A stretch of DNA of 48,321 nucleotides. Origin: Bordetella parapertussis (GTDB taxonomy: Bacteria; Pseudomonadota; Gammaproteobacteria; Burkholderiales; Burkholderiaceae_B). The DNA lies in assembly GCA_945895265.1 (NCBI GenBank), contig CAMDEF010000029.1, positions 1-48,321 of the forward strand, given 5' to 3'. Of this stretch, positions 1 to 10,090 are shown in pieces. The stretch's first letter is position 1. Each line of letters opens with the position of its first letter. The notes beneath the pieces were generated by a model. That model saw only the letters and a program-made list of their open reading frames with translations, did no database searches and was not told the origin of the DNA. Position numbers and translations under genes: made by a program.

Positions 1-90
1 CGAGGGCAAAAGGTGCTGGGGCGCACGCAGCGCTGGGGCTCAGAGGTGTCGCGGGTGAGAGAACAGTTGCATCCATGGATGCAAAGATAG
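1..90 (+). CDS. C-terminal end of an unidentified protein (partial)
   Basis: Frame 1 is open from the first base to a TAG at 88-90 and encodes 29 residues, rich in Arg and Gln and probably helical, ending in HPWMQR. The 5' part lies outside the window. The segment is too short to assign a family. An alternative is chance coding, but no stop occurs in this frame and codon use resembles the neighbouring genes. It converges with the gamma-glutamyltransferase gene. The 84 bases between them contain no hairpin I can recognise. Confidence 0.4.
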   Translation, partial: RGQKVLGRTQRWGSEVSRVREQLHPWMQR

Positions 91-174
91 TGTAAAAAAC
101 TCGATGTGTCCAGTATTTTTTTCTGACTATGGGTTTACCGAATATTTACCTTCGTTTCAACCACACTAGGGGTT

Positions 175-1800
175 CTAAAAGCCGACAGCCTGCCCGTCTC
201 GACGGCTATCACTTGCCGCCACATACCCATCTTCGTGCAAATCTGACAAACGCCAAATAAACTGACCAGAGCCAAAATCCATATACGGGTCATCGATCGC
301 CTTCAGTTGATGGCCTAAGCCCTTCAGTCCGGCAATCGTTTCAGCACGCATAGTCGACTCGACATCTAGGGTGAAATCTCGATTCAGTTTCCAACGTGGC
401 GCGCAGCAAGCCGCTTGCGGCTGCTGATGATAGTCCAACATACGGACTACTGTTTGCACATGCCCCTGCGGTTGAATATCACCTCCCATCACACCAAAGC
501 TCATCACCGGTACGCCGCCACGGGTCAAGAAACCAGGGATGATGGTGTGAAACGGGCGCTTGCGCCCTGCCACCACGTTTGGTGAGTTTGGATCCATCGA
601 GAACCCGACGCCCCGGTTTTGCAGGCTCACCCCAGTACCGGGCACCACCACGCCAGAGCCAAACCCCATGTAATTGGATTGAATAAACGAAATCATCATG
701 CCGCTTTCATCGGCTGCGGTCAGGTAAATCGTGCCCCCAGAAGCCGGCAAGCCGTGCTCGAAATGCGTTGCCTTCTTGGGATCAATCAATTTGGCACGTT
801 CAGCCAGATAGGCGTCATCTAGCATCTGCGCTGGGGTGACTTCCATGGTGCGCCCATCAGCAACGTAACGGTATAAATCGGCCATCGCAAGTTTCATGGC
901 TTCGATCTGAAGGTGTTGCGACTCGACTGAGTCGACTTTCAAACTGGCCAGATCAAAATGTTCAAGAATGCCAAGCGCCATCAAGGCTGAGATCCCCTGC
1001 CCGTTGGGCGGGATTTCGTGCAGCGTGTAGCCGCGGTAGTTTTTTGAAATCGGCGTGACCCAGTCAGGTTGATAGCTACGCAAATCATCCAACGTATGCG
1101 CACCGCCATTGGCTTGAATAAAGGCGATGATTTTTTCGGCAGTCTCGCCCTCATAGAGATCGCGACCTTTGGTTGCCCCAAGGCGGCGCAAGGTGTTGGC
1201 AATGTCTTTAAACACAAACCGTTCACCTACGTGCGGCGCGCGACCATTGGGCATGAAGGTATGCGCAAAGCCTGGCTGGTCTTTGAGTTCAGGAACAGCC
1301 GCTGCCCACTTTTGCGCGACCACCGGGGGAACTGCATAGCCGCGTTCTGCGATCTCAATTGCGGGCTCCATCAGATCCGCAAACGGCAGTTTGCCGTAGC
1401 GTTCATGCAAGGCTGCCCATCCAGCCACCACGCCCGAGATCGTGATCGCATCCACACCACGCTTAGGGGCATTGGCCAGTCCTTTTTCGTTGACACCGTA
1501 CTTATTCTTAAAGTAATCGACGTTCCAAGCCTGTGGGGCATAGCCCGACGAGTTCAAGCCCTGCAGGGTTTTGCCGTCCCATACTATTGCAAAGGCATCA
1601 CCACCTAAGCCACACGAAACAGGTTCAACCAAAGCAATCGTCGCAGCTGCAGCAATCGCGGCGTCAACAGCCGAGCCACCTTTGAGCAACATCCGCAAGC
1701 CAGCCTGCGCTGCGAGCGGGTGCGAGGTAGACACCACATTGCGCGCAAATACAGGGATGCGGATTGAGGGATACGGATTTGACCAATCAAACTGTTTCAT
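175..1800 (-). CDS. gamma-glutamyltransferase family protein
   Basis: 541-residue N-terminal-nucleophile hydrolase of the gamma-glutamyltranspeptidase family. These are made as a proenzyme that cleaves itself before a Thr; the new N-terminal Thr is the nucleophile that attacks gamma-glutamyl (or related amide) bonds. Here the Thr is probably residue 357 in SGGTIYLTAAD. The Gly-rich segment further on (VMGGDIQPQGHVQ, about 438-450) and the N-terminal STSHPLAAQAG and GGSAVDAA blocks are also family hallmarks. No signal peptide is visible, so it is probably cytoplasmic, like the YwrD and HpxW branches rather than periplasmic Ggt. The substrate cannot be told; an oxamate or other amide hydrolase is possible. 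It lies 76 bases downstream of glnB on the same strand, but a strong terminator sits between them. No good ribosome-binding site precedes the ATG. Confidence 0.88.
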   Translation of the reverse strand: MKQFDWSNPYPSIRIPVFARNVVSTSHPLAAQAGLRMLLKGGSAVDAAIAAAATIALVEPVSCGLGGDAFAIVWDGKTLQGLNSSGYAPQAWNVDYFKNKYGVNEKGLANAPKRGVDAITISGVVAGWAALHERYGKLPFADLMEPAIEIAERGYAVPPVVAQKWAAAVPELKDQPGFAHTFMPNGRAPHVGERFVFKDIANTLRRLGATKGRDLYEGETAEKIIAFIQANGGAHTLDDLRSYQPDWVTPISKNYRGYTLHEIPPNGQGISALMALGILEHFDLASLKVDSVESQHLQIEAMKLAMADLYRYVADGRTMEVTPAQMLDDAYLAERAKLIDPKKATHFEHGLPASGGTIYLTAADESGMMISFIQSNYMGFGSGVVVPGTGVSLQNRGVGFSMDPNSPNVVAGRKRPFHTIIPGFLTRGGVPVMSFGVMGGDIQPQGHVQTVVRMLDYHQQPQAACCAPRWKLNRDFTLDVESTMRAETIAGLKGLGHQLKAIDDPYMDFGSGQFIWRLSDLHEDGYVAASDSRRDGQAVGF

Positions 1801-1814
1801 AAAATGGGCTCAGA

Positions 1815-1855
1815 TAAAAAATTAAAGGCGCCGACACAGAATGTGTTGCGGCGCC
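1815..1855 (-). terminator. Rho-independent terminator of glnB
   Basis: On the minus strand, arms GGCGCCG and CGGCGCC (1849-1855 and 1827-1833) form a 7-bp GC stem. It is continued by ACACA/TGTGT pairing with a two-base bulge and a three-base loop, and followed by the T-rich run TTTAATTTTTT (1815-1826). This is a textbook intrinsic terminator just past the glnB stop. It leaves only 26 bases before the ATG of the next gene. Confidence 0.9.
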
Positions 1856-1876
1856 CAAGTGCAAAGCTTTTACGAG

Positions 1877-2236
<360 letters not shown>

Positions 2237-3892
2237 TTAGAAAGTTTCACGATAGCCGTTAGACAGAGGATAACGCCAGTCGCGCCCATATGCACGGCTC
2301 GTGATACGCGGCCCGGGTGGACTTTGCTTACGTTTGTATTCATTGACACGAATCAGTCGCACGATTTGCTCAACCGCGGCACGCTCAAAACCCGCTGCCA
2401 CAATCTGCGCTGCAGACTGATTTTGCTCAACATACCGCTCAATAATACCGTCAATCACGTCGTACTCGGGCAAATTATCTTGGTCGGTTTGGTCAGGACG
2501 CAATTCGGCCGACGGCGGGCGGGTAATAATGCGCTCTGGAATCACCTCAGACTGCAGATTACGCCACCGCGCCAGACGATAGACTAAGGTTTTCGCAACA
2601 TCTTTAAGTACCGCGAAGCCACCCGCCATATCGCCATACAGCGTACAGTAACCGGTAGATAGCTCAGACTTGTTACCTGTGGTCAGCACAAGGTGTCCAA
2701 ACTTATTGGATAAGGCCATCAGCAACATCCCGCGCAAGCGGGCTTGTATGTTTTCTTCGGTGGCGTCGAGAGCTTTACCCGCGAACATCGGGCTTAAGAC
2801 TTGATCGAAGCCCGCAGCCAACTCTGCGATCGCAATTTCTTCGTAAGCAACACCCAAGCGTTTCACCATGTCACGCGCGTCGATCTGAGAGATATCTGCG
2901 GTGTAACGCGACGGCATCATGACAGCGTGCACGTTTTCGGCACCTAAGGCATCCACTGCAATGGCCATTACGACAGCCGAGTCAATCCCACCTGACAAAC
3001 CAAGGATGACGGTACGAAAACCGTTCTTTTTGACGTAATCAGCCAAACAGGTGGTAAGCGCCTGCCAGACTTGCGCCTCGAGGCTAAGCTCTGGCGCTAA
3101 CGCTTGCCCGACCAAGCCTGCTGCTGACGAAACGCACGCGACGACGCTGCTGTCGCTCGACACCTCAATCAGACTGAGTGCACTGACATAATCAGGCAAC
3201 CTGTTGACCACTTGGCCGCTGGCATCCATCGCAAACGAAGCACCGTCAAAAGTCAGCTCGTCTTGCCCGCCGACTAAATTAGCGTACACCAACGAGCAGC
3301 CGGTGCGGCTCACGCAACGTCGCGCAATCTCGAGGCGCTGCGCGTACTTATCAAGGTGATAGGGTGAAGCATTGAGCACGAGCAGTGTGTGAGCGCCCTG
3401 CTGAGCCGCCGCCTCAGGCGCAGCATCAAACCAGATATCTTCACAGATGTTGAGACCAAAACAGACGCCGCCTACAGTAAAACTAAAGGGCTGTTCACCA
3501 GCCGCAAAGTAGCGTTGCTCATCAAACACCGCATAATTTGGCAGCTCGCGCTTGAAATAGGTACCCAAAATGGCACCGTCAGCCAAAACCGAGGCTGCGT
3601 TACGCAGCAAGCCATTCTGGCAGGTCACGTGGCCAACCACAACATGCAGCCCAGCCAGACCCGCCAGGCTAGCGCACAAGTCTTTCAGTACCTGATCGCA
3701 CGAGGCAACAAATGAGGGCCGCAGTAACAGATCCTCGGGTGGATAGCCCGTTAACACGAGTTCAGGGGTTAACAGCACTTGGGCGCCAGCCGCGTGCGCT
3801 ATCCGGGCAGCTTCGAGCACGCGTTGCGCATTTCCTGATAAATCACCTACTAAAGCATTAATTTGTGCAATGCTGACCTTGACGGCATACAT
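2237..3892 (-). CDS. nadE: glutamine-dependent NAD+ synthase
   Basis: 551 residues; catalyses ATP-dependent amidation of nicotinate adenine dinucleotide to NAD+, the last step of NAD synthesis. The N-terminal nitrilase-type glutaminase domain (about 1-260) has its Glu44-Lys114-Cys150 triad in TPELVLTGY, YFKREL and NICEDIWF. The C-terminal synthase domain starts near 280 and carries the PP-loop SGGIDS (300-305). The two-domain build makes ammonia from glutamine and channels it. Adjacency to glnB fits what is known of proteobacterial glutamine-type NadE enzymes, some of which are bound and controlled by PII proteins; the link here is inference from position. The ATG is preceded by GGA at 7 bases. 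The promoter must lie in the 82-base gap shared with divergent argH. Confidence 0.95.
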   Translation of the reverse strand: MYAVKVSIAQINALVGDLSGNAQRVLEAARIAHAAGAQVLLTPELVLTGYPPEDLLLRPSFVASCDQVLKDLCASLAGLAGLHVVVGHVTCQNGLLRNAASVLADGAILGTYFKRELPNYAVFDEQRYFAAGEQPFSFTVGGVCFGLNICEDIWFDAAPEAAAQQGAHTLLVLNASPYHLDKYAQRLEIARRCVSRTGCSLVYANLVGGQDELTFDGASFAMDASGQVVNRLPDYVSALSLIEVSSDSSVVACVSSAAGLVGQALAPELSLEAQVWQALTTCLADYVKKNGFRTVILGLSGGIDSAVVMAIAVDALGAENVHAVMMPSRYTADISQIDARDMVKRLGVAYEEIAIAELAAGFDQVLSPMFAGKALDATEENIQARLRGMLLMALSNKFGHLVLTTGNKSELSTGYCTLYGDMAGGFAVLKDVAKTLVYRLARWRNLQSEVIPERIITRPPSAELRPDQTDQDNLPEYDVIDGIIERYVEQNQSAAQIVAAGFERAAVEQIVRLIRVNEYKRKQSPPGPRITSRAYGRDWRYPLSNGYRETF

Positions 3893-3959
3893 GAAGAGTC
3901 CGGTGATACGAGTTATTGTCTGAAAATTATCGCACGCCTGCGAGGTCAGCGCAGCACTC

Positions 3960-3965
3960 TATAAT
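3960..3965 (+). promoter_or_regulatory. candidate -10 element of argH
   Basis: A perfect TATAAT ends 9 bases before the argH ATG. Transcription would start about 7 bases downstream, roughly at 3972, leaving almost no leader. No good -35 box is seen at the right spacing (CCTGCG at 3937-3942), and no Shine-Dalgarno sequence precedes the ATG. Confidence 0.4.
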
Positions 3966-3974
3966 CGAACTACC

Positions 3975-5390
3975 ATGAAAAACACCCACAACACCTCACA
4001 TAATCAGTTTGATAAAAAAGCCGAAGCATGGTCTGCCCGCTTTTCTGAGCCAGTATCTGACCTCGTCAAGCGCTACACAGCCTCGGTTGATTTTGACAAA
4101 CGCTTAGCCCTAGTCGATATTCAGGGCTCGCTTGCCCACGCCACCATGTTGGCAGCTGTCAAGGTCATTACCGCCCAAGACTTAGCGGATATCGAGCGCG
4201 GTATGGCTCAAATCCTGAGTGAAATTCAGGCTCAGACCTTCACTTGGCTGCTTGACCTTGAAGACGTTCACTTGAATATCGAGAAGCGTTTAGTTGAGCT
4301 TGTTGGCGACGCAGGCAAACGCTTGCACACTGGGCGTTCACGCAACGATCAAGTCGCAACCGATATCCGCTTGTGGCTGCGCAATGAAATCGATCAACTC
4401 GGCGACCTCTTGAACGCCTTGCGTCGGGCGCTTGCCACTGTTGCACTGCAGCAAGCCGACACGATTTTGCCAGGCTTTACCCATATGCAGGTGGCCCAGC
4501 CGGTCACCTTCGGTCACCACCTGTTGGCCTACGCCGAGATGTTCGGGCGCGATGCCAGTCGCCTTCAAGACTGCCGCAAGCGCGTCAACATTCTGCCTTT
4601 GGGTGCTGCCGCCCTGGCTGGCACGAGTTTTCCGATTGACCGCCCCATGGTCGCAACACTATTGGGGTTTGATGACGTGTGCCAAAACTCACTAGACGCC
4701 GTGTCTGACCGTGACTTTGCGATTGAATTTTGCAGTGCCTGCGCGCTGATCATGACGCACATCTCCAGGCTCTCTGAAGAGCTCATCATCTGGATGAGTC
4801 CACGTGTCGGTTTCATCGACTTGCCTGATCGTTTTTGTACGGGTAGCTCGATCATGCCGCAAAAAAAGAACCCAGATGTACCTGAACTTGCGCGTGGCAA
4901 AACGGGTCGCGTCAATGGCAACTTGGTTGGCTTGCTCACTCTGATGAAAGGTCAGCCTCTGGCCTACAACAAAGACAATCAAGAAGACAAAGAAGGCTTG
5001 TTTGATACGGCAGATACAGTGCGCGATACGCTCACGATTTTTGCTGACATGATCGCTGGGATCCAAGTCAAGCCCGCAGCGATGCGTGCGGCCGCCTTGC
5101 AGGGGTTTGCCACGGCGACAGATCTGGCTGACTATTTAGTCAAGCGTGGGGTGGCGTTTCGTGATGCGCACGAAGCAGTTGCGCATGCCGTGCGTGAGTG
5201 CGAGAAAAAGAATTGCGATCTTGCTGATTTGAGTGTCGCTGAATTACGCGTGTTTCACACCTCGATTGGCGATGATGTGCACGAAGTACTCACACTCGAA
5301 GGGTCGGTTGCCGCGCGCGATCACATCGGTGGGACCGCTCCTGCGCGCGTGCGTCAAGCTGCTGAAAAAATCTTGGCGCAAACCAAGTAA
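3975..5390 (+). CDS. argH: argininosuccinate lyase
   Basis: 471 residues; splits argininosuccinate into arginine and fumarate, the last step of arginine synthesis. It is a cytoplasmic homotetramer of the fumarase/aspartase superfamily. The superfamily signature [12 protein letters not shown] is at about 291-301, with the catalytic Ser in the GSS loop. Other conserved blocks are [13 protein letters not shown] (118-130) and [10 protein letters not shown] with the active-site His170. Length matches the family. It is a single gene with no other arg genes nearby, transcribed divergently from nadE and facing rlmD. The ATG has no ribosome-binding site and sits next to a TATAAT, so translation may be leaderless. 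Confidence 0.97.
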   Translation: MKNTHNTSHNQFDKKAEAWSARFSEPVSDLVKRYTASVDFDKRLALVDIQGSLAHATMLAAVKVITAQDLADIERGMAQILSEIQAQTFTWLLDLEDVHLNIEKRLVELVGDAGKRLHTGRSRNDQVATDIRLWLRNEIDQLGDLLNALRRALATVALQQADTILPGFTHMQVAQPVTFGHHLLAYAEMFGRDASRLQDCRKRVNILPLGAAALAGTSFPIDRPMVATLLGFDDVCQNSLDAVSDRDFAIEFCSACALIMTHISRLSEELIIWMSPRVGFIDLPDRFCTGSSIMPQKKNPDVPELARGKTGRVNGNLVGLLTLMKGQPLAYNKDNQEDKEGLFDTADTVRDTLTIFADMIAGIQVKPAAMRAAALQGFATATDLADYLVKRGVAFRDAHEAVAHAVRECEKKNCDLADLSVAELRVFHTSIGDDVHEVLTLEGSVAARDHIGGTAPARVRQAAEKILAQTK

Positions 5391-5405
5391 TTCAGCCTCT
5401 CTAAG

Positions 5406-5443
5406 CGTTCGTTCTGGATCTAACAGGGTCAGACGAACGAACG
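5406..5443. repeat. inverted repeat downstream of argH
   Basis: Nine-base arms CGTTCGTTC (5406-5414) and GAACGAACG (5435-5443) are perfect reverse complements around a 20-base loop, 15 bases past the argH stop. No T-run follows. It may act with the next hairpin as a 3'-end structure for argH. Confidence 0.45.
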
Positions 5444-5466
5444 GGATAGAGTGAACTGGCTTCAAG

Positions 5467-5495
5467 CGACCCGAGCCAACAAGTGGCTTGGGTCG
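5467..5495 (+). terminator. terminator-like hairpin between argH and rlmD
   Basis: Arms CGACCCGAGCC (5467-5477) and GGCTTGGGTCG (5485-5495) pair over 11 positions with one G-T pair and a 7-base loop. The hairpin lies between two convergent genes and could serve both. The U-tract is poor on either side, so intrinsic termination is likely but not certain. Confidence 0.55.
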
Positions 5496-5526
5496 TTACA
5501 ACGCAAGACTCCAACCACTGCTCGCT

Positions 5527-6849
5527 TCAGTCTTTGCGCTCAAACACCGCGATCGATTCGATGTGGCTCGTGTGCGGAAACATATTAATCGCGCCCGCAC
5601 TGCGTAAGTGATAGCCAGCTTGGTTGACTAACACGTCAGCATCGCGTGCCAACGTGGCCGGGTTGCAAGACACATACACAATACGCACCGGACGCTCTTG
5701 TTGTGGCAAGGCAGCAAGAGCCTGCGCTAGGGCAAACGCGCCCTCGCGTGGCGGGTCGATCAACATCTTATCAACGCGCCCGAGGCTTTGCAACCAAACC
5801 TGATCCACTTCAAATAAATTCAGTGTTTGAAATTTTGCATTGAATATCCCTGCTTGCACAGCAGCCTGCTCGCCACGTTCAGTCAACGACGCACTGCCCT
5901 CTACACCCACAACTTCGTGGCACTGGGTTGCCAAAGGCAGTGTGAAATTACCTAAGCCACAAAACATATCGGCCACACGATCGGGGCGCTGCACATCAAG
6001 CAGACTTAAGGCCCGCGACACGAGCACACGATTAATCTGATGATTGACCTGCGTAAAATCAGTGGGCCGGTAAGGCATACGAAGCCCAAATTCTGGCAAA
6101 CTATAGCCAAGTTTGTCTTCGTCTTCGGGCTCAAGGGCGTGAACCGTATCAGGCCCTTTAGACTGCAACCACCACTGAATGTCGTGCTGGGCCGCAAAGG
6201 CTCGCAACGTAGCGATCTCGTCTGTGCTCAAGGGATCGAGGTGGCGCAGCACCAGCGCGGTCACCGAGTCGCCCACACACACTTCAATTTGCGCAAAGCG
6301 GTCGGGGGCCGAAAGCGCCATAATCAACCCTCGTAACGGCACGAGCAGCGCCGCCACATGGGGGGGCAGTACATGGCACGTTTTGATATCTGCGACAAAG
6401 CTACTTTTGCGCTCGTGAAAGCCAACGAGCACAGTGCCTTTTTTGGCAACCCAACGCACTGAGAGCCGAGCGCGATAGCGGTACCCCCAACTAGGGCCGT
6501 GTAAAGGCGGCAGCATTTGCTCAGGTCGAACGTTACCGATATGGGCAAGGTTATCCTCAAGCACCCGCTGCTTGCTAGCGACTTGAGCCGCAGGGTCAAG
6601 GTGCTGCATCACACAGCCGCCGCACACGCCAAAGTGTTCACACCTTGGTTTCACACGTTGTGATGATTCACGCACAATGAACTGCACGCGACCAATCTCA
6701 AAAGACGGCTTTCGTCGAAAAATATTAGCCGTGACGCGCTCTGAGGCCAAAGCACCTTCGATAAAGACCACCTTGCCATCACCGTCATGACGAGCAACAC
6801 CACGGGCCTCAAGATCGAGGGATTCAACTTGCAGAACTTCTTGAGGCAT
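5527..6849 (-). CDS. rlmD: 23S rRNA (uracil-5-)-methyltransferase RlmD
   Basis: 440 residues from the ATG at 6849 (E. coli RlmD is 433). Uses S-adenosylmethionine to make 5-methyluridine in 23S rRNA (U1939 in E. coli). Visible order: an N-terminal TRAM-like beta domain (about 1-60), the iron-sulfur cysteines Cys70, Cys76 and Cys79 ([10 protein letters not shown]) with Cys158 as probable fourth ligand, the SAM motif DMFCGLGNF (294-302), and the catalytic Cys395 in [11 protein letters not shown]. The open frame reaches further upstream to 7107, but that extension overlaps the preceding gene in another frame and has no homologous look. The start [17 protein letters not shown] fits the TRAM domain. 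An upstream hairpin (6882-6899) may end the preceding transcript. Confidence 0.93.
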   Translation of the reverse strand: MPQEVLQVESLDLEARGVARHDGDGKVVFIEGALASERVTANIFRRKPSFEIGRVQFIVRESSQRVKPRCEHFGVCGGCVMQHLDPAAQVASKQRVLEDNLAHIGNVRPEQMLPPLHGPSWGYRYRARLSVRWVAKKGTVLVGFHERKSSFVADIKTCHVLPPHVAALLVPLRGLIMALSAPDRFAQIEVCVGDSVTALVLRHLDPLSTDEIATLRAFAAQHDIQWWLQSKGPDTVHALEPEDEDKLGYSLPEFGLRMPYRPTDFTQVNHQINRVLVSRALSLLDVQRPDRVADMFCGLGNFTLPLATQCHEVVGVEGSASLTERGEQAAVQAGIFNAKFQTLNLFEVDQVWLQSLGRVDKMLIDPPREGAFALAQALAALPQQERPVRIVYVSCNPATLARDADVLVNQAGYHLRSAGAINMFPHTSHIESIAVFERKD

Positions 6850-6881
6850 AAAGAGGTCTTTTAATGAAAAAAGCCAAAGCA

Positions 6882-6899
6882 CTCTCGGTGAACCGAGAG
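6882..6899 (-). terminator. hairpin after the Spy-like gene
   Basis: CTCTCGG and CCGAGAG form a perfect 7-bp stem with a 4-base loop. On the minus strand it lies 20 bases past the stop of the upstream gene and is followed after a few bases by GGCTTTTTTC. It could be a weak terminator or attenuator between that gene and rlmD. Confidence 0.5.
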
Positions 6900-6919
6900 A
6901 AGATTTGACCCTAGATAAA

Positions 6920-7591
6920 TTATTTTGAGGTCGTCGCAGCGCCTGCTGGCGCTGTCGTTGCAGACGAGGGTGATCCACCTTGAGCCGCAGCACGCGCTTC
7001 GGCGCGATCCAGTGCAGCTTGCTGCTTGGCGCGAGCAGCCGCGCGCTCAGCTGAGGCTGCTGCCGAGGCTTTTCCTTGGACCGCATGTTGGTCACGCATA
7101 TAGCCAATCAATATCTTGCGTTGAGCAGCATTTAACACATCCCAAAAAGCAAGCCAGGTTGCCTGCACTTCGTCAAAACCAGCATCAATTTTGGCGCGAG
7201 TTTTTTTGCGCAATGCAATGACATCACGTGGGTCAAACTTATCGGTTGAAAGCTCTTTCGTTAAGGCTGCGTATTCAGCCTGACGAGCCACGCGATTGGT
7301 GTTCCACATTTTGCGACGCGCTTCGTGCGCGGCATCGAGCTTGGCTTTTTGCGCAGGGTCAAGCACCAAGCCCTCAATCAGCGAATCGGGTAAACGCCCA
7401 AAGCTTTCAACAGCCAGCGGCGACGCGCTTGGTGCAGTGGACGGCGCCACGGCTGCTGCTGCAGGCTGACCGCTTTGGTTCAATTGATTAGACGAGCGCA
7501 ACATCAACGACCCATTTTGCGCAGCGGCAGAAAAACTGACCAGCAGCAGACTTGCCAAGGTCAACAGAGATCGAACATCAAAGCAACGCAT
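6920..7591 (-). CDS. putative Spy/CpxP-like periplasmic protein
   Basis: 223 residues from the ATG at 7591, which has GGAG seven bases upstream and begins a clear signal peptide ([20 protein letters not shown], then SAAAQ as probable cleavage site). The mature part has a Pro/Ala linker, then a helical region with two LTxxQ-like repeats ([19 protein letters not shown] and [14 protein letters not shown]) as in the Spy/CpxP chaperone family. It ends in an Ala/Arg/Gln-rich low-complexity tail. I infer a periplasmic protein binding misfolded protein or metal; this rests on motif resemblance only. It starts 44 bases after the exonuclease gene and may share its transcript. Confidence 0.55.
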   Translation of the reverse strand: MRCFDVRSLLTLASLLLVSFSAAAQNGSLMLRSSNQLNQSGQPAAAAVAPSTAPSASPLAVESFGRLPDSLIEGLVLDPAQKAKLDAAHEARRKMWNTNRVARQAEYAALTKELSTDKFDPRDVIALRKKTRAKIDAGFDEVQATWLAFWDVLNAAQRKILIGYMRDQHAVQGKASAAASAERAAARAKQQAALDRAEARAAAQGGSPSSATTAPAGAATTSK

Positions 7592-7635
7592 AAAAAGGCT
7601 CCGTGAGGCGGTCGGTATCCGCATAAGATTGTTTG

Positions 7636-8409
7636 TCATGACCATGCAGCTAAATACTCGGCCCAATGGGGCTCTGCGCTTGCTTGCAGAGTACTGCGCA
7701 CTAAGTCAACTTCAGCTTGATAAGCTATTTGATCAAGCTCGCCCCGAATCAAGCGAAAGCGGCAGTAGACCAGCCAAGTATTCACAACATCGGTTTCGCA
7801 ATAGGCCCGTACTTCACTGGCACGTCCGTTTGACCAAGCGTCCCACACCTGGCTGCCATCCATTCCTAACTTACCCGGAAACCCACAAAGCTTGGCAAGG
7901 TCGTCTAGCGGTGCGTTACCTCGTCCGTTGTACTTGGCCAAGACATCCATTAAATCGAGATGACGCGTGTGGTAGCGGCTGAGATAGTTGTTATAGCGAA
8001 AATCTTTATCGTCTTCGCCCATATCCCAGTAGCGCGGCGCCGCAATGCCATGGATTAAGGTTCGGTAGTGCAGCACTGGCAAATCAAAACCAGAGCCGTT
8101 CCAGCTAATGAGTTTAGGGGTATAGCGCTCAATTGTTTTAAAAAAGCTGCTGAGCAAGACGGGTTCGGTATCGTCAGCCTGACCCAAACAGCGCACTCTA
8201 AACCCTTTGTCATCACGAAACACGCAACCCACCACTGCGACGCGTTGCAGGTGATGGGGCAAAAAAGTTGTGCCAGTGAGCTCTTTACGCGCAGCAAACG
8301 CACGCTCTGCCACTTCAGCATCTGAAACCTCTGCGCCCCAGTGATTCAGGCGCCTAAGCCCGTCAATGTCGGGGATGGTCTCAAGATCGAACACGAGTGT
8401 CGGTGTCAT
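7636..8409 (-). CDS. predicted 3'-5' exonuclease, PolB exonuclease-like (COG3298 type)
   Basis: 257-residue DEDD-superfamily nuclease related to the proofreading domain of family B DNA polymerases. Exo I motif is FDLETIP (7-13) with metal ligands Asp and Glu. Exo II is SWNGSGFDLPVLHYR, and the C-terminal block RAYCETDVVNTWLVY is the Exo III region. It has no polymerase domain. The role in the cell (DNA or RNA end trimming, repair) is not established for this branch. It lies 11 bases downstream of nlpD, in the place where many beta- and gammaproteobacteria carry rpoS. Confidence 0.82.
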   Translation of the reverse strand: MTPTLVFDLETIPDIDGLRRLNHWGAEVSDAEVAERAFAARKELTGTTFLPHHLQRVAVVGCVFRDDKGFRVRCLGQADDTEPVLLSSFFKTIERYTPKLISWNGSGFDLPVLHYRTLIHGIAAPRYWDMGEDDKDFRYNNYLSRYHTRHLDLMDVLAKYNGRGNAPLDDLAKLCGFPGKLGMDGSQVWDAWSNGRASEVRAYCETDVVNTWLVYCRFRLIRGELDQIAYQAEVDLVRSTLQASAEPHWAEYLAAWS

Positions 8410-8420
8410 GCGAAAGACTC

Positions 8421-9236
8421 TTAGCGGCTAGGCAGATATTGCAAGGGGTCGACGGGCGTGCCTTGGCGCCGAACTTCGAAATGCAGACGAACCGAGGCCG
8501 CATCAGTTTGGCCCATCTCAGCGATTTTTGCGCCCTTTTTAACGTCTTGCCCCGCCTTCACCAACAAGGTGCGATTGTGCGCATAGGCAGTGATAAACCC
8601 ATTGTCGTGGTTCACAATAATCAAATTGCCCAACCCGCGAACGCCGTTGCCCGCGTACATCACCTTGCCGTTGGCAGCCGCTTCGATCGCATCACCCGCA
8701 TTACCCGCGATGTCAATCCCTTTGGTGGTTTGGGTAAAGCCCTGAATCACTTTGCCGTTCGCGGGCCAACCCCAGCTAATCAAACCCGCGTCAGCAGCAG
8801 GAGCGGTCGTTTCACTAACCTGCGGACTACTCGCCGTAGCATCAAGCGGACGTGCTTCGGGCTTGCTCATGGTACTGGGACGAGGCGCGGCAGCCGCGGC
8901 CTCTGTGCCCTCAGAGAGCCTCAAGGTCTGGCCAACAATCAAGCGGTTAGGGTTCACGAGTTTGTTTAAGCGCAAAAGCGTTGCTTCATCAATGCCATTT
9001 GCACGGGCAATCTTGTTAAGAGTATCGCCAGGCTTGATCACATACGTGCGGGCAACTGCTGTGCTGCCACTGTTCAGATCGGTGACTGGTGCACGATTAC
9101 CCGATTGATTAGCGCAACCGGCTAGTAGCGCGAGCGCGCACAGCAGTAGCGCACCCGAGCGCCCGCGTCGCTGTAGGTTGACGTTTTTCATAGCGCCTCG
9201 TAAAAAATGACTCTGTGTCACGTGCTCAGTGAGCAT
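8421..9236 (-). CDS. nlpD: NlpD-like lipoprotein, LysM plus degenerate LytM (M23) domain
   Basis: 271 residues from the ATG at 9236, chosen for AGGAG six bases upstream. An alternative ATG at 9191, with GAGG before it, would give 256 residues. A hydrophobic stretch ends in the lipobox LLAGC (Cys41), so it is a lipoprotein. A LysM peptidoglycan-binding domain follows (YVIKPGDTLNKIARANG to QTLRL, about 65-107). A C-terminal M23-like domain closely resembles E. coli NlpD (KGIDIAG, RGLGNLIIVNHDNGF, LHFEVR, PLQYLPSR). The first metal-ligand His of active M23 peptidases is absent, as in NlpD, which activates cell-wall amidases such as AmiC in cell separation rather than cutting itself. It follows pcm by 17 bases. 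Confidence 0.93.
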   Translation of the reverse strand: MLTEHVTQSHFLRGAMKNVNLQRRGRSGALLLCALALLAGCANQSGNRAPVTDLNSGSTAVARTYVIKPGDTLNKIARANGIDEATLLRLNKLVNPNRLIVGQTLRLSEGTEAAAAAPRPSTMSKPEARPLDATASSPQVSETTAPAADAGLISWGWPANGKVIQGFTQTTKGIDIAGNAGDAIEAAANGKVMYAGNGVRGLGNLIIVNHDNGFITAYAHNRTLLVKAGQDVKKGAKIAEMGQTDAASVRLHFEVRRQGTPVDPLQYLPSR

Positions 9237-9253
9237 ACGTTTCTCCTGTTTGC

Positions 9254-10090
9254 TCAAACTTGTAATCCTGATTTGAGCGGTACAAATCTCACTTCTTCGA
9301 GTTCTTGCCTGTCCCAACTCGAAGCACCTGTTCTTGTTACCCGAACTAAACGTTGCGCCCCTGAACCTTCGGGGGCGATCAACACACCACCCACACTCAA
9401 TTGCATAAATAAAGCCTGCGGAATGCGAATCCCAGCCGCCGCCACAACAATGGCATCAAACGGCGCAACCGAGGGTAAGCCCAGCATACCGTCACCATGC
9501 ACTAAACGTACTTTTGTCAGTCGCAGCGCACGTAAGCGCTCTTTAGCCATATCGTACAACGCGCGGATGCGTTCAATCGAGTGCACCTGCTGAAAGACTT
9601 GCGCCATAACAGCCGCCTGATAACCACATCCTGTTCCCACTTCAAGCACCCGAGTGGGCATGGTGGCCCCACAAACTGATGCGATCATACGTGCGACCAC
9701 CCAAGGCTGCGAAATTGTCTGACCGTGACCAATCGGCAGTGAGGCATCATCGTAGGCGCGACTTGCCAAAGCCTCATCCACAAAGGCGTGGCGCGGAATC
9801 GTTTGCATGGCCGCCAGCACCAAATCATTGCTAATGCCTTGAGCCTGCAAGCGTTGCACCATCGCGGCCCGCGGGCGCTCGGAGTTCAGGCCTAAGTTGT
9901 CACTTGTAAGAGGTGCAGTCGCGGTTGCAGTTTGACTAGCTGAGCGGCTCGGAATTCGGGTTGCTGAAATACGCGTGTTGCTGTTTGACGCTGTGATGCC
10001 CTGCAACCCTCGCCCGGCCCCCGTGCGGGTGTCTTTGACTGCCATGCAGAGGGGTGGCAAGAGCACTATTCGCATAGCGGACGCACCCAT
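9254..10090 (-). CDS. pcm: protein-L-isoaspartate O-methyltransferase
   Basis: 278 residues; methylates L-isoaspartyl residues formed by protein ageing so that they can revert to aspartate, using SAM. Family motifs: [17 protein letters not shown] (119-135), the SAM loop [14 protein letters not shown] (148-161), and [10 protein letters not shown]. An N-terminal Ser/Thr-rich extension of about 75 residues precedes the catalytic domain; it carries no motif and may be disordered. Start is uncertain: the ATGs at 10090, 10075 and 10045 are all in frame and none has a clear ribosome-binding site. The first two overlap the end of surE, implying translational coupling. Gene order surE-pcm-nlpD is a long-known conserved block. 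Confidence 0.92.
   Translation of the reverse strand: MGASAMRIVLLPPLCMAVKDTRTGAGRGLQGITASNSNTRISATRIPSRSASQTATATAPLTSDNLGLNSERPRAAMVQRLQAQGISNDLVLAAMQTIPRHAFVDEALASRAYDDASLPIGHGQTISQPWVVARMIASVCGATMPTRVLEVGTGCGYQAAVMAQVFQQVHSIERIRALYDMAKERLRALRLTKVRLVHGDGMLGLPSVAPFDAIVVAAAGIRIPQALFMQLSVGGVLIAPEGSGAQRLVRVTRTGASSWDRQELEEVRFVPLKSGLQV

Noticed and set aside
1069..1608. Plus-strand open frame of 179 codons over the gamma-glutamyltransferase gene
   Set aside because: Antisense to a gene with intact family motifs; translation shows no domain.
8397..8969. Plus-strand open frame of 190 codons over nlpD
   Set aside because: Antisense to nlpD, whose domains are clear; no motif or ribosome-binding site.
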